64,000 bases of DNA from Aeropyrum camini SY1 = JCM 12091 (lineage in GTDB: Archaea; Thermoproteota; Thermoprotei_A; Sulfolobales; Acidilobaceae), in assembly GCF_000591035.1 (NCBI RefSeq), contig NC_022521.1, positions 868,001 through 932,000 of the forward strand, given 5' to 3'. The position numbers and the translations under genes are program-made. Shown piece by piece: positions 16,456 through 24,540 of this stretch. The notes below the pieces were generated by a model. The model was not told the DNA's origin and did no database searches. It saw nothing but the letters and a program-made list of their open reading frames with translations. Position 1 is the stretch's first letter, and each line of letters starts with the position of its first letter.

Positions 16456-17268
16456 TTGTTGACGGGTTGCAGGGCGGTCTCGATAGTTAGTGGGGGACCA
16501 GACAGCTTTACCTACACCCTATTGTGGCTCTCCCGCGGCTGTAGCGTGCACGCTCTCAGTTTCAACTACGGTCAGAAGGCTACACGCGAGGTTCACACAG
16601 CTAAGAAGCTTCTTGAGGAGGCTGATGAGCTGGCGAGAAAGCGTGGTTGGGGCAGGGTTCTGGAGCATAGGCTTGTTGATATAAGCTTCATGAAGAGCCT
16701 GTGGAGGGGAACGCAGCTTACTGATGAGGAGGTTGAGGTAGAGGCCGACTATACGCCCAGCGTTGTAGTGCCTATTAGGAATGTGGTCATGCTCTCGATA
16801 GCAGCAGCATATGCCTACAGCATCCTCGAGGAGGAGGATGTGGAGAGGGTTGTAGTTACGTACGGGGCCCACAGGGGTGATATAAGGCCGAGGCCCGACA
16901 CGGGCGAGCCCCTTTACCCGGACTGCAGCCCAGAGTGTATAGAGTCCCTCCAGACAGCCTTCAGGCTCTGCCACTTCCGGGGTATGAGGAGGCTCGAGGT
17001 TTGGAGCCCCTCGAGAGAGGGCCTCGGCAAGCCAGACCTCCTCAGGTGGGCCTACAACAATGTTGGGAGCCTCATCTACGAGACCTGGAGCTGCTACCTC
17101 AACGGTAGATATCACTGTGGCAGGTGTGAATCCTGCATAAACAGGCACCGCGCTTTCAAGGAAGCCGGGATACCGGACTGCACCAGATACGAAAACCCGC
17201 CGGGCCCTGAGGAAGAGTTTGAGGCTAGGGGCGACTACTATGTCCACAGGAGCTGCAGGGAAGCCTGA
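16456..17268 (+). CDS. queC: 7-cyano-7-deazaguanine (preQ0) synthase QueC
   Basis: QueC makes preQ0, the precursor that archaea insert at G15 of tRNA and turn into archaeosine. The 270-residue PP-loop ATPase has [20 protein letters not shown] (the PP-loop SGGxDS is here SGGPDS), [23 protein letters not shown], and a C-terminal zinc site with four cysteines ([17 protein letters not shown]). It is somewhat longer than bacterial QueC (about 230). The start is TTG (16456 or 16459). It overlaps the QueF-like gene, which catalyses a later step on tRNA. Confidence 0.92.
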   Translation: MLTGCRAVSIVSGGPDSFTYTLLWLSRGCSVHALSFNYGQKATREVHTAKKLLEEADELARKRGWGRVLEHRLVDISFMKSLWRGTQLTDEEVEVEADYTPSVVVPIRNVVMLSIAAAYAYSILEEEDVERVVVTYGAHRGDIRPRPDTGEPLYPDCSPECIESLQTAFRLCHFRGMRRLEVWSPSREGLGKPDLLRWAYNNVGSLIYETWSCYLNGRYHCGRCESCINRHRAFKEAGIPDCTRYENPPGPEEEFEARGDYYVHRSCREA

Positions 17269-17605
17269 CACATTCCCCTGTCCACGCGGCCTCCACATAA
17301 TGCTGGAGGCCTCTGTAGACGCTGTATGCCCCTTCACAGGAGCACCCGACAGCTACGACATTGAAGTAGAGTATGTGAGCAGGGAGGCCTGCCTAGAGGC
17401 TTTGAGCCTAGCCAGCTGGCTCGAGAAGTTTAGGGGTGTCAGGATAAGCCAGGAGCAGCTGGCGCAGGAGATAGTGTCGACTCTAAAGGAGCTGCTGAAC
17501 CCCGAGTACGTCTGCGTGAAGCTGACGGGCAGCCATGGGAGGGTGGGTATGGTGGTTGAAAAGTGTGAGGACACGAGCCCGGCTGAGGAGATGAGCCCCA
17601 TCTAG
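17240..17605 (+). CDS. QueF-like archaeosine synthase (amidinotransferase)
   Basis: This is a QueF-fold protein without an NADPH-reductase role. In crenarchaea such as Pyrobaculum, QueF-L adds ammonia to preQ0 already in tRNA, making archaeosine. With the ATG at 17240 the product is 121 residues; the open frame continues to a TTG at 17219. Cys30 and Asp37 in CPFTGAPD match the nucleophile and acid of QueF with the same 7-residue spacing. [20 protein letters not shown] follows the fold. It overlaps queC by 29 bases, which supports a shared archaeosine pathway. Its end overlaps the facing oxidoreductase gene by 4 bases. Confidence 0.85.
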   Translation: MSTGAAGKPDTFPCPRGLHIMLEASVDAVCPFTGAPDSYDIEVEYVSREACLEALSLASWLEKFRGVRISQEQLAQEIVSTLKELLNPEYVCVKLTGSHGRVGMVVEKCEDTSPAEEMSPI

Positions 17606-18531
17606 GGGACTATTAGCCTGTCCTTGAAGACGTCGAAGGGGTGTAGGAAGGGCTTGCCATCCAACTCTATCCTCCTAGTGGCGGGAGGCGCGCTCATATA
17701 GCCCGGCATTATCTTCTCCAACCTCTCCTCGAAAGACTCCCGGGTCTGGTTCCAGTACAGTATACCGAGAGGTATCCTGTCCCCGAACTCCATCAGCTTC
17801 GCAGCTATCGTGGGGGCCTTCTTCTGGAACTCCTCCGGGGTCCTTATCACAGGGTCGTAACCATCCTCCTGGTCGACATAGTATATCCTCTCCTCATACC
17901 ACTTGTTAGTCATTACGTTGTTATACGTCGGGCAGGGTTGCAGTATGTCGACGAGGGCCGCACCCCTGTGTCTAACAGCGGTTTTTATAAGCTCCTTCAA
18001 CTGCTGCGTGTGGTATGCGTAACCCCTGGCTATGAAGGTATAGCCGGCGGCGAAGGCCAGAAGCACAGGGTTTATGTTGTCATGGATATTCGGCATAGAC
18101 AACGCTTTAGTCTTGATCCAAGCCGGCAGTGTCGGCGCTGCCTGGCCCTTTGTGAGGCCGTAGACGGCGTTGTCAAACAGCAACACCGTTATGTTGAGGT
18201 TCCTCCTGCCCAGGGCTACGAAGTGGCCGCCGCCTATCCCCATGAGGTCTCCGTCCCCGCCTGCCACAATCACGTTTAGACTGGGGTTAGCCAGCTTTAC
18301 CCCGGTTGCCACAGGTATTGCACGGCCGTGGAGGGCGTGGAAGTTGCTCCCCTTCACATAGTAGGTAGTCCTCCCGCTGCAGCCTATCCCCCCAACCACC
18401 GCGAGATTCTCAGGGTCTATGCCCAGCTCCGAGACAGCCCTGTAGATGCTGTTGAGTATGCCGAAGTCGCCGCAGCCTGGGCACCACTGTACCCAGGCCT
18501 GGGTCTTATACTCGAGCCAGCTACGAGCCAT
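17602..18531 (-). CDS. 2-oxoacid:ferredoxin oxidoreductase, beta subunit
   Basis: This is the thiamine-diphosphate subunit of a CoA-dependent 2-oxoacid:ferredoxin oxidoreductase, which oxidises pyruvate, 2-oxoglutarate or branched 2-oxoacids and reduces ferredoxin. The 309 residues show WCPGCGDFGILNSIYRA, GGIGCSGRTTYYVKG and the ThDP motif GGDGDLMGIGGGHFVALGRRN. The ATG at 18531 (ARSWLEYKTQAWVQ) fits the family; the open frame runs on upstream to 18564. It overlaps the alpha gene by 11 bases. It is the two-subunit archaeal type, and no separate delta ferredoxin subunit is nearby. Confidence 0.92.
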   Translation of the reverse strand: MARSWLEYKTQAWVQWCPGCGDFGILNSIYRAVSELGIDPENLAVVGGIGCSGRTTYYVKGSNFHALHGRAIPVATGVKLANPSLNVIVAGGDGDLMGIGGGHFVALGRRNLNITVLLFDNAVYGLTKGQAAPTLPAWIKTKALSMPNIHDNINPVLLAFAAGYTFIARGYAYHTQQLKELIKTAVRHRGAALVDILQPCPTYNNVMTNKWYEERIYYVDQEDGYDPVIRTPEEFQKKAPTIAAKLMEFGDRIPLGILYWNQTRESFEERLEKIMPGYMSAPPATRRIELDGKPFLHPFDVFKDRLIVP

Positions 18532-20449
18532 GGCTAACCACCACCCGCTCCTCCCCGGTCTCAAGTATCCTCTTCACAGCGCTAGCCACCTCAAACGAGT
18601 ACAGAGGCCTACCGTTTATCTTAACTATGCTCGAATCGGGTTTAATTGAAGTATGTGCCCTGAGAAGCATTGCCAGCTGCCCCAGGATATTTTGCTCCAC
18701 AATTATCACCTTCTCAGCACCCTCTACCATCTCCTCCACCAGGCGGCCTGGGAACGGGTAGAGGAGCCGTATCTGGGCGAACCTGGCCCTCACGCCCTCG
18801 GCCCTAAGCATCTCGAGGGCCTCAAGCACTGGCTGCTTGGTGGAGCCGAATGATACGAGGGCTATACTCGCGTCCGCGTCTCCGTGGAGCACGGCCTTCT
18901 CCTCGTCCGGAATCCTCTCCTCGATAACTTTGAACTTTCTCTCCCTCTTAAACATCATGATCTCCCTCATAACCGGGTCCTCCGTGGCGTAGCCATACTC
19001 GTCGTGCTCTAACCCCGTTATCACCATAGTGGCGGAGCCTAGCCTAGCCCTAGGGCTGATACCGTCCTCCTCAACCTCATACCTCCTATAGTCTCCGGGC
19101 GGGTTCTCCAGGAGCTTCCCGCGGGTTATGGATACTTTCGACGGGTCGAGGTCCTCCCTAGCCAGGCTGACCATGCTTGAGGCGAGGTACTTGTCTAGTA
19201 AGTGAATAACAGGGGTCTGGAACTCCTCAGCCCAGTTGAACGCTTTGATTGCATCGTAGAACGCCTCCACATGGTCACCGGAGGCAACAACTATCTTGGG
19301 AGCGTCACCGTGGCCTGAGAATATGCTGTGCAGAAGGTCCTGCTGGCCGGTCCTAGTGGGCATCCCAGTACTGGGTCCAGCCCTCATCCAGAGTGTAACC
19401 ACTACCGGGATCTCAGCCTCCACGGCGAGGCTGATAGCCTCGTTCATAAGGCTGAAGCCGGGGCCGCTTGTTGTTGTCGAGGCTCTGGCGCCCGCAGCCG
19501 CGGCGCCCAGGACCGCGTTTATGCTCGCAAGCTCATCCTCCATCTGGACTATCGCCACCGCTATCTTATCGTATCCGAGCTTCTCGGCTAGGGGGCCGTC
19601 GATGCTTATGTAGCTGTGCTTCTCGATGTACAGGGCCTCGTCTGAGGAGGGTGTTATCGGGTAGTATGTTATCACCCCTAGGCCTCCAACAATCTTCCCC
19701 ATAGCCACGACATCGTTACCCGTAGCCACTATCATAGTCTGCCCGCGCCTCGGGCCTGGAGGAAGCCTCTCCACAGGCTCGCCGAAAGCCTCCCTCACGT
19801 AGTCCACAGCTATCCTAACAGCCTCAATGTTCATGGCCACGACCTTCTCCTTACCGGCGAACTGGAGGGCTATAGCCTTCTCAACATACTCGACGGGGAC
19901 CCCCAGCATGTAGAGCATTGACGCCAGGCCCAGCGTGTTCAGCGCCCTCGATACCCTTGCTACTGGGGCGCCCGTCCTCTCGGATAGGGTTTTGAGCATC
20001 TCCTTCAGAGGTAGACCGACAATCCTAGCCCCCGCCTCCTCAGCCAGCTTGACGGCGGACTCGACAATGGGCTGCATTCCCTTAGACTCGAAGAGGCTTT
20101 TCAACCTCTTCTTCAAAGGGGCTGCCATAGGCTGTATAGCGTCCACCCTCGTAGACCTAGTACCGGGGTCGTAGACTAGGATGCCCCCCGGCCTGACGTC
20201 GCGGAAGTGGGTGAAAACGCTCTCCGCATCGAGAGCTAGAACACCGTCGACAGGTAGCTTGAGGCTTCGGGGCCGGTGTTCTTGGACGCGCAGGTGGTAG
20301 TAGCTGTGGGCTCCCATTATGTTGCTATGGTACTCCCTCGAGCCGAGGACCTCGTAGCCCAGGAGCACCATGGATTTAACCGCAATCTGGCCGGCGCTCT
20401 CTATACCGCCGCCCTGGGGACCCCCTATTATGAGGCTAATGTCGACCAA
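18521..20449 (-). CDS. 2-oxoacid:ferredoxin oxidoreductase, fused gamma-alpha subunit
   Basis: This is the partner of the beta subunit. The 642 residues are a natural fusion of the gamma domain (about 1-200, GGPQGGGIESAGQIAVKSM) and the alpha domain, the two-subunit crenarchaeal arrangement. The YPITPSSDEALYIE motif (substrate carboxylate and CoA region) is intact, as are TTSGPGFSLMNEAISLAVEAEIPVV and the C-terminal transketolase-like part (SFGSTKQPVLEALEML). Substrate range cannot be read from sequence; relatives are broad 2-oxoacid enzymes. Confidence 0.93.
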   Translation of the reverse strand: MVDISLIIGGPQGGGIESAGQIAVKSMVLLGYEVLGSREYHSNIMGAHSYYHLRVQEHRPRSLKLPVDGVLALDAESVFTHFRDVRPGGILVYDPGTRSTRVDAIQPMAAPLKKRLKSLFESKGMQPIVESAVKLAEEAGARIVGLPLKEMLKTLSERTGAPVARVSRALNTLGLASMLYMLGVPVEYVEKAIALQFAGKEKVVAMNIEAVRIAVDYVREAFGEPVERLPPGPRRGQTMIVATGNDVVAMGKIVGGLGVITYYPITPSSDEALYIEKHSYISIDGPLAEKLGYDKIAVAIVQMEDELASINAVLGAAAAGARASTTTSGPGFSLMNEAISLAVEAEIPVVVTLWMRAGPSTGMPTRTGQQDLLHSIFSGHGDAPKIVVASGDHVEAFYDAIKAFNWAEEFQTPVIHLLDKYLASSMVSLAREDLDPSKVSITRGKLLENPPGDYRRYEVEEDGISPRARLGSATMVITGLEHDEYGYATEDPVMREIMMFKRERKFKVIEERIPDEEKAVLHGDADASIALVSFGSTKQPVLEALEMLRAEGVRARFAQIRLLYPFPGRLVEEMVEGAEKVIIVEQNILGQLAMLLRAHTSIKPDSSIVKINGRPLYSFEVASAVKRILETGEERVVVSHGS

Positions 20450-20499
20450 TACATACCACCCTATTAGGCGTGCGACACGATACCTACTTTTTAATTCTA

Positions 20500-20808
20500 C
20501 TAGAACGCGTCATATATTTCCTCCCTAATATCGGGCTCTAGATATGCAGATCTATACACTTTATGCCCGCGTTTGAGATGTGTTTCAGCCTCCTCCCACG
20601 AGAGACGTGTTCTACACGTTAGACACCAGTAAAAACGCCCTTCCTCAACCCTCATCTCCCTAAAACGTTCGCACCAGTAGTCCTCGAAGGTCACAGTCCG
20701 GTGTAGACTGCAGTAGCCGACGATTGGGTATAGTGCATGGGGCCACCAGTAGAAGCACTGGCTGCAGGATTCCTTGCCACCGGCTTTCCCGCCATAGCTC
20801 GACGGCAA
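20500..20808 (-). CDS. Small cysteine-rich protein, two probable zinc sites
   Basis: I do not recognise a named family. The 102 residues contain Cys15, Cys18, Cys33 and Cys46 (SCSQC, GYCSLH, YWCERF), which look like one four-cysteine metal site, and Cys62-x2-Cys65 followed by ETHLKRGH, which looks like a C2H2-type zinc finger. The tail is acidic (EPDIREEIYDAF). There is no membrane segment. It lies between the oxidoreductase operon and the LysO-like gene, all on the same strand. A nucleic-acid or protein-binding role is possible but unproven. Confidence 0.65.
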   Translation of the reverse strand: MPSSYGGKAGGKESCSQCFYWWPHALYPIVGYCSLHRTVTFEDYWCERFREMRVEEGRFYWCLTCRTRLSWEEAETHLKRGHKVYRSAYLEPDIREEIYDAF

Positions 20809-20912
20809 GCCCTAGAGTCCCTAGTCAACCTTGTGTAGCGTGGAGGGCGTATATCATGGTGAATATACGTTGGGCGAGCAGGGCTCACGCCCCTCTCTAT
20901 CGCCGGGCCGGC

Positions 20913-21803
20913 TTATATTATCGAGACATAGAGGGGGAGGATGACGCTTAGGATTAGAGTGAGCATCGCCCCCTGAACGAAGGCGGGGAGGGCGGCTCTC
21001 TCACCAGCAGATGCCAGGACTACCGGGAGGCCCGTGTCCATGGTTGTTGCTCCACCTAGCGCTACCGCGGCTATCGGCATCCTCCTAGCTAAGATAGGGT
21101 AGGCTATAATGTGCAGAGTCTCCCTCAGCATGTTGCCTAGTAGGGCAACAACACCGAGATAGGGGTCTTCCGTGTAGAGGATCGGGCCCACGAGAGAGTA
21201 CCAGCCGGAGGCCATACCCATAGCGGCGCCGCTCCCCACACTCCAACCGGCAATATGGGCGGCCGCCGCCCCGCCCAGTAGGCCGCCGATAATGCATGAG
21301 AGGGCTAGTAGGCCTCCCACTCTACCCCCGCTTATTATCCCTCTCAGCCCAACAGAACCCCCGACAAGGTAGCCAGCCTGGAGGAGGAGAACGTAGAGGA
21401 GCATAGTGGATATATCCTGCGACAGCGGGTGTCCCGCCAGCCGCCCCACAGCAGTGCCTGCAATGAGGAAAACTAGAATAATAACGGGGCTCCTTATCCC
21501 CCCATAGCTGCTGGCGACTAGTCTACCCTCCTCAGCATCCCCCTGGGAGGCCAGTCTAGTCAGGACAAAGGCAACTGCTACACTTGCAGCGCCGGGGAGA
21601 AGTGCCACAAGGAGGGAGCCGTATAAGATCTCTGCAGCGACATCAGGCTCTATCCTCGAGCCTACGCCCGTGCCTATGGTGAAAACTAGAGCCCAGACAA
21701 CAGGGTATATAAGCCGCTCGACTAGGTGAGAGTAGGCGCCTCTCATGTAAAACCCGGCCAGCAGACCTGCAACCGCTGGTAGCGCAAGCTCCATAGCCGG
21801 CAT
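20913..21803 (-). CDS. lysO: LysO-like (DUF340) integral membrane exporter
   Basis: This polytopic membrane protein of 296 residues has about eight hydrophobic helices and the family signatures GGIRSPVIILVFLIAG, GMASGWYSLVGPIL, LLGNMLRETLHIIAYPIL and GGATTMDTGLPVV. In E. coli the family member LysO exports lysine and its analogues. The lysine pathway lies about 5 kb away in this window, which agrees with that role, but the archaeal substrate is not shown by the sequence. Length is close to the E. coli protein. Confidence 0.75.
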   Translation of the reverse strand: MPAMELALPAVAGLLAGFYMRGAYSHLVERLIYPVVWALVFTIGTGVGSRIEPDVAAEILYGSLLVALLPGAASVAVAFVLTRLASQGDAEEGRLVASSYGGIRSPVIILVFLIAGTAVGRLAGHPLSQDISTMLLYVLLLQAGYLVGGSVGLRGIISGGRVGGLLALSCIIGGLLGGAAAAHIAGWSVGSGAAMGMASGWYSLVGPILYTEDPYLGVVALLGNMLRETLHIIAYPILARRMPIAAVALGGATTMDTGLPVVLASAGERAALPAFVQGAMLTLILSVILPLYVSII

Positions 21804-21888
21804 CCGGAGAGGGAGTCCCTTTGAATTCCGCGAATATAAACATGAGTAGTCCCTAAGTGGTCCCTAGGCCTCGTGGGGTGTTAAATCG

Positions 21889-22806
21889 ATGCCGCTTTAC
21901 AGGGTTACGGTCTACGCCTCGGAGGCTGAGGCTGAGAGGGTGAGAGAGGTCCTCAGGGAGGCTAGACTCTACTGGTATGAGTCCGCCGCAACATTCAACG
22001 GTGAAGGGTCTGCCATCGCTTTCGAGATATATGCGCCCGAGGAGGCTCTCCAGGACGTTCTACCCGGCCTCTACAGGGCTGTCGACTTGAGGAGGAGGGA
22101 GAACGCCGTCTACATGGAGAAGGTTGAAGCGGGTATAGGAGCTTCTAGGAGGATACTATCCAGGAGGTTCCTTAGACGGGTGAGGATCCTGAGGGGTAGA
22201 CCTCTTGAGGAGGTGCTGGATGAGGCTGAGGATAGATCCTCCATAGACCTCTTGCAGGCGCTTCTAGCCGCTATAGCGGGCGTCGTGGCACTAGCCGGCC
22301 TAACTATGGGGAGTACCCCCCTCCTCGTCGGGGCTATGCTCCTCTCGCCCATCCTCTCCCCAATATACTCTGTCGCCGTTGGCCTCTCATTCGGTAGGCT
22401 TAGGGTAGCAGGAGGAGGCGCCGCCTCCCTGGCTATACTAGCCCTCATAGCTCTAGCTTCATCCACGGCGGCGGCCTTTATAGTCTCCACGCTATGGCCT
22501 GGGTCGGCCGCAACACAGCCTCTAGAACACCTACGCCAGACCTACAGCCCAGGCGCCGCAGACCTGGTTATAGGCCTCGCACTGGGGGCGGCTGTATCTC
22601 TTGCAGCAGTGGCGAGGCTCAACGAGCCTCTTATAGGGGTGGCTGTGGCCGCAGCGCTAATACCGCCCCTCGCCGCCCTCGGACTAGGGATAGCACTACT
22701 AGACTACAAGCTGGGCCTGGCTGCACTGGCGAAAGCCCTAGCCAACGCGGCGGGCCTTCTAGCTGGCTCCACACTAACGTTCAACATTCTCAGGAGGCTG
22801 TTCTAA
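21889..22806 (+). CDS. DUF389 family membrane protein
   Basis: The 305-residue protein has a soluble N-terminal domain (about 1-75) of mixed alpha/beta type, a charged linker (SRRILSRRFLRRVRILRGRPLEEV), then about six membrane helices. The first helices carry the DUF389 hallmark ALAGLTMGSTPLLVGAMLLSPI followed by LSPIYSVAVGLSFGR. Later helices include LIGVAVAAALIPPLAALGLG. Function is not known for the family; the conserved glycine/proline-rich helices suggest transport. It diverges from the LysO-like gene. Confidence 0.8.
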   Translation: MPLYRVTVYASEAEAERVREVLREARLYWYESAATFNGEGSAIAFEIYAPEEALQDVLPGLYRAVDLRRRENAVYMEKVEAGIGASRRILSRRFLRRVRILRGRPLEEVLDEAEDRSSIDLLQALLAAIAGVVALAGLTMGSTPLLVGAMLLSPILSPIYSVAVGLSFGRLRVAGGGAASLAILALIALASSTAAAFIVSTLWPGSAATQPLEHLRQTYSPGAADLVIGLALGAAVSLAAVARLNEPLIGVAVAAALIPPLAALGLGIALLDYKLGLAALAKALANAAGLLAGSTLTFNILRRLF

Positions 22807-22943
22807 ACCCTACACCCAGCTCCATGGGGGAGTATAGGGAAAGATAAAAGCTGTCATTCAATCATTAAACCGGGAGAGAGGGCCGCTGTGTAGATTCACC
22901 TAGGGCTCTACCCCCCTTTGGTCACGCCTCAGCGGCTCGGGAG

Positions 22944-23507
22944 GTGTATAGAGGGTTGAATGTGGAGTGTAGGGGTAGGAGGGTTAGGTTTGAGGCTAGG
23001 ATAGAAACTCTACCGAACGGAAGGCAGATACTCGTGGACAGGGTTATGTTCCCCGATAGCGTCGCCGTCCTACCCCTCGTGGAGAAAGACGGGGAGTGGC
23101 GGGTAATCCTTGTGCGCCAGTTTAGACCCTCCATAGGGAAATGGACCCTGGAGGCCCCCGCCGGGACGCTTAAAGAGGGTGAGACGCCGGAGGCTGCTGC
23201 GGCGAGGGAGCTGGAGGAGGAGGCCGGTCTTAAGGCTAAGGCTCTGGTTAGGGTCGGAGGAGGCCACGTCTCGCCGGGATACTCCACCGAGTATATCCAC
23301 CTATTCCTAGCCTACTCCCTGGATAAGGGTGAGATGAGCCCCGAGGAGCACGAGGTTATTGAGGGAGTCGTTGACATGACCCTCTCGGAAGCACTCAAGG
23401 CTATCGAAACAGGTGTTATAGAGGATCTTAAAACCATAGCCCTCGTCACGATAGCGGCGTTGAGGGTGCAAGGGCTTGAGGCTGGCGGTGGCGTACAGCA
23501 CGGGTGA
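22944..23507 (+). CDS. Nudix hydrolase, ADP-ribose pyrophosphatase-like
   Basis: The Nudix box is complete: GTLKEGETPEAAAARELEEEAGL (about residues 74-96, with the RELEEE core), preceded by VILVRQFRPSIGKWTLEAPAG, the arrangement of ADP-ribose pyrophosphatases. The GGGHVSPGYSTEYIHLFLA segment after the box also fits that subgroup. The 187 residues begin with GTG; TTG or GTG a few codons later are possible. The end overlaps dtdA by 32 bases. Confidence 0.85.
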   Translation: MYRGLNVECRGRRVRFEARIETLPNGRQILVDRVMFPDSVAVLPLVEKDGEWRVILVRQFRPSIGKWTLEAPAGTLKEGETPEAAAARELEEEAGLKAKALVRVGGGHVSPGYSTEYIHLFLAYSLDKGEMSPEEHEVIEGVVDMTLSEALKAIETGVIEDLKTIALVTIAALRVQGLEAGGGVQHG

Positions 23508-24315
23508 CCCGGCTGGCCGCGGAGCCGCCCAGGCGCTGGCCCGCCTCCTATCCGCAAAACCCGCCCACTGCCCGATGGCCGTGGAGTGCTTTAGACACGA
23601 GGACCTGGCGATCGCCGGCTTCAAGGCCGAGGCCGTCAAGCTGGAGATCCTCGATGCCACACCGGACCCGCAAGCCGAGGCTGTTATAGTGCTCTCCAAG
23701 CATAGGGCCGAGAGCGGTAGGAAGAGCCTAACAGTCCACCACCCGGGCAACCCAACCAGTGACAACAGCCTCGGTGGGAGGCCTAGAGAGCTGGCGGTAG
23801 CCTATCCAGCCCTCGCCAAGGCACTCCTGATATCCCTAGCCAGGGTCTCCAGGGAGACGGGTCTCGCGGAGACTCATGAGGTGACTCTAGAGGCGACCCA
23901 CCACGGCCCGACCAGCCAGAGTAAGCCGGTGGTGTTCGCGGAGCTCGGTAGCACGGAGGAGGACTGGCGCAACCCCCGGGGGTGGGAGACACTGGCCCTG
24001 GCTGTCGAAACAGCGCTGGATATGCTACCCAGGATCAAAAGGGGGTGTACCCCTGCAGCCGGCTTTGGGGGAACCCACTACGTGCCCAAGCACACTAAGC
24101 TCCAGCTCGAGAGCAGCTACTGCATAGGACACGCTATACCCAGGTACGCTTTCGACCGGGGCACGACGGCCGAGGTCCTCAGGGACGCCGTGCTTAAGAG
24201 CTACCCAGGGAGGGCGGAGGTGGCGCTAGTGGAGAAGAAGAGCTTGAAGTCGCCGCAGAGGAGGATGGTGGAGAAGGCCGTCGAGGCGGCGGGCGCCAGG
24301 GTTGAGTACATCTAG
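23476..24315 (+). CDS. dtdA: D-aminoacyl-tRNA deacylase DtdA (archaeal type)
   Basis: DtdA removes D-amino acids wrongly attached to tRNA and replaces bacterial DTD in archaea and plants. The 279 residues have the zinc-site motifs LEATHHGPTS (about 137-146) and GFGGTHYVPKHT (about 197-208), plus VHHPGNPTSDN early on. The TTG start is inside the end of the Nudix gene. A tRNA gene follows on the other strand 27 bases away. Confidence 0.92.
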   Translation: MRLAVAYSTGDPAGRGAAQALARLLSAKPAHCPMAVECFRHEDLAIAGFKAEAVKLEILDATPDPQAEAVIVLSKHRAESGRKSLTVHHPGNPTSDNSLGGRPRELAVAYPALAKALLISLARVSRETGLAETHEVTLEATHHGPTSQSKPVVFAELGSTEEDWRNPRGWETLALAVETALDMLPRIKRGCTPAAGFGGTHYVPKHTKLQLESSYCIGHAIPRYAFDRGTTAEVLRDAVLKSYPGRAEVALVEKKSLKSPQRRMVEKAVEAAGARVEYI

Positions 24316-24342
24316 CGCCGGGCCGGCTTGAGTGTAAACGTG

Positions 24343-24418
24343 TGGTAGCCGGGCCGGGATTCGAACCCGGGTCACGGGGGCCAAAACCCCGCATCCTGGG
24401 CCGCTAGACGACCCGGCT
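24343..24418 (-). tRNA. trnQ: tRNA-Gln (anticodon TTG), 3' CCA encoded
   Basis: Read on the minus strand the gene folds into a full cloverleaf. The acceptor stem is AGCCGGG with CCCGGCT, followed by A73 and an encoded CCA (24343-24345). The anticodon stem is CGGGG/CCCCG around the loop TTTTGGC, which gives anticodon TTG (glutamine CAA). The T arm is CCGGG-TTCGAAT-CCCGG. There is no intron. Total length with CCA is 76 bases. Confidence 0.95.
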
Positions 24419-24540
24419 ACAGCCCCTCTGGGGCCATGTCTACCATAGATGCTGCCGGGCCTAAAGGGTCTTTGGTATTAGAATAGGGGGCTGGTGAAGA
24501 CCCTAAAAAGAAAGGAAGGTGGGTCCTGTCTTCACCCGCT

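Noticed and set aside
17219-17239. Upstream TTG start for the QueF-like gene
   Set aside because: The ATG at 17240 fits the start of the fold and avoids a longer overlap with queC.
24421-24435. CCCCTCTGGGG hairpin upstream of tRNA-Gln
   Set aside because: Only four base pairs with a three-base loop, and in the tRNA 5' leader; too weak to call.
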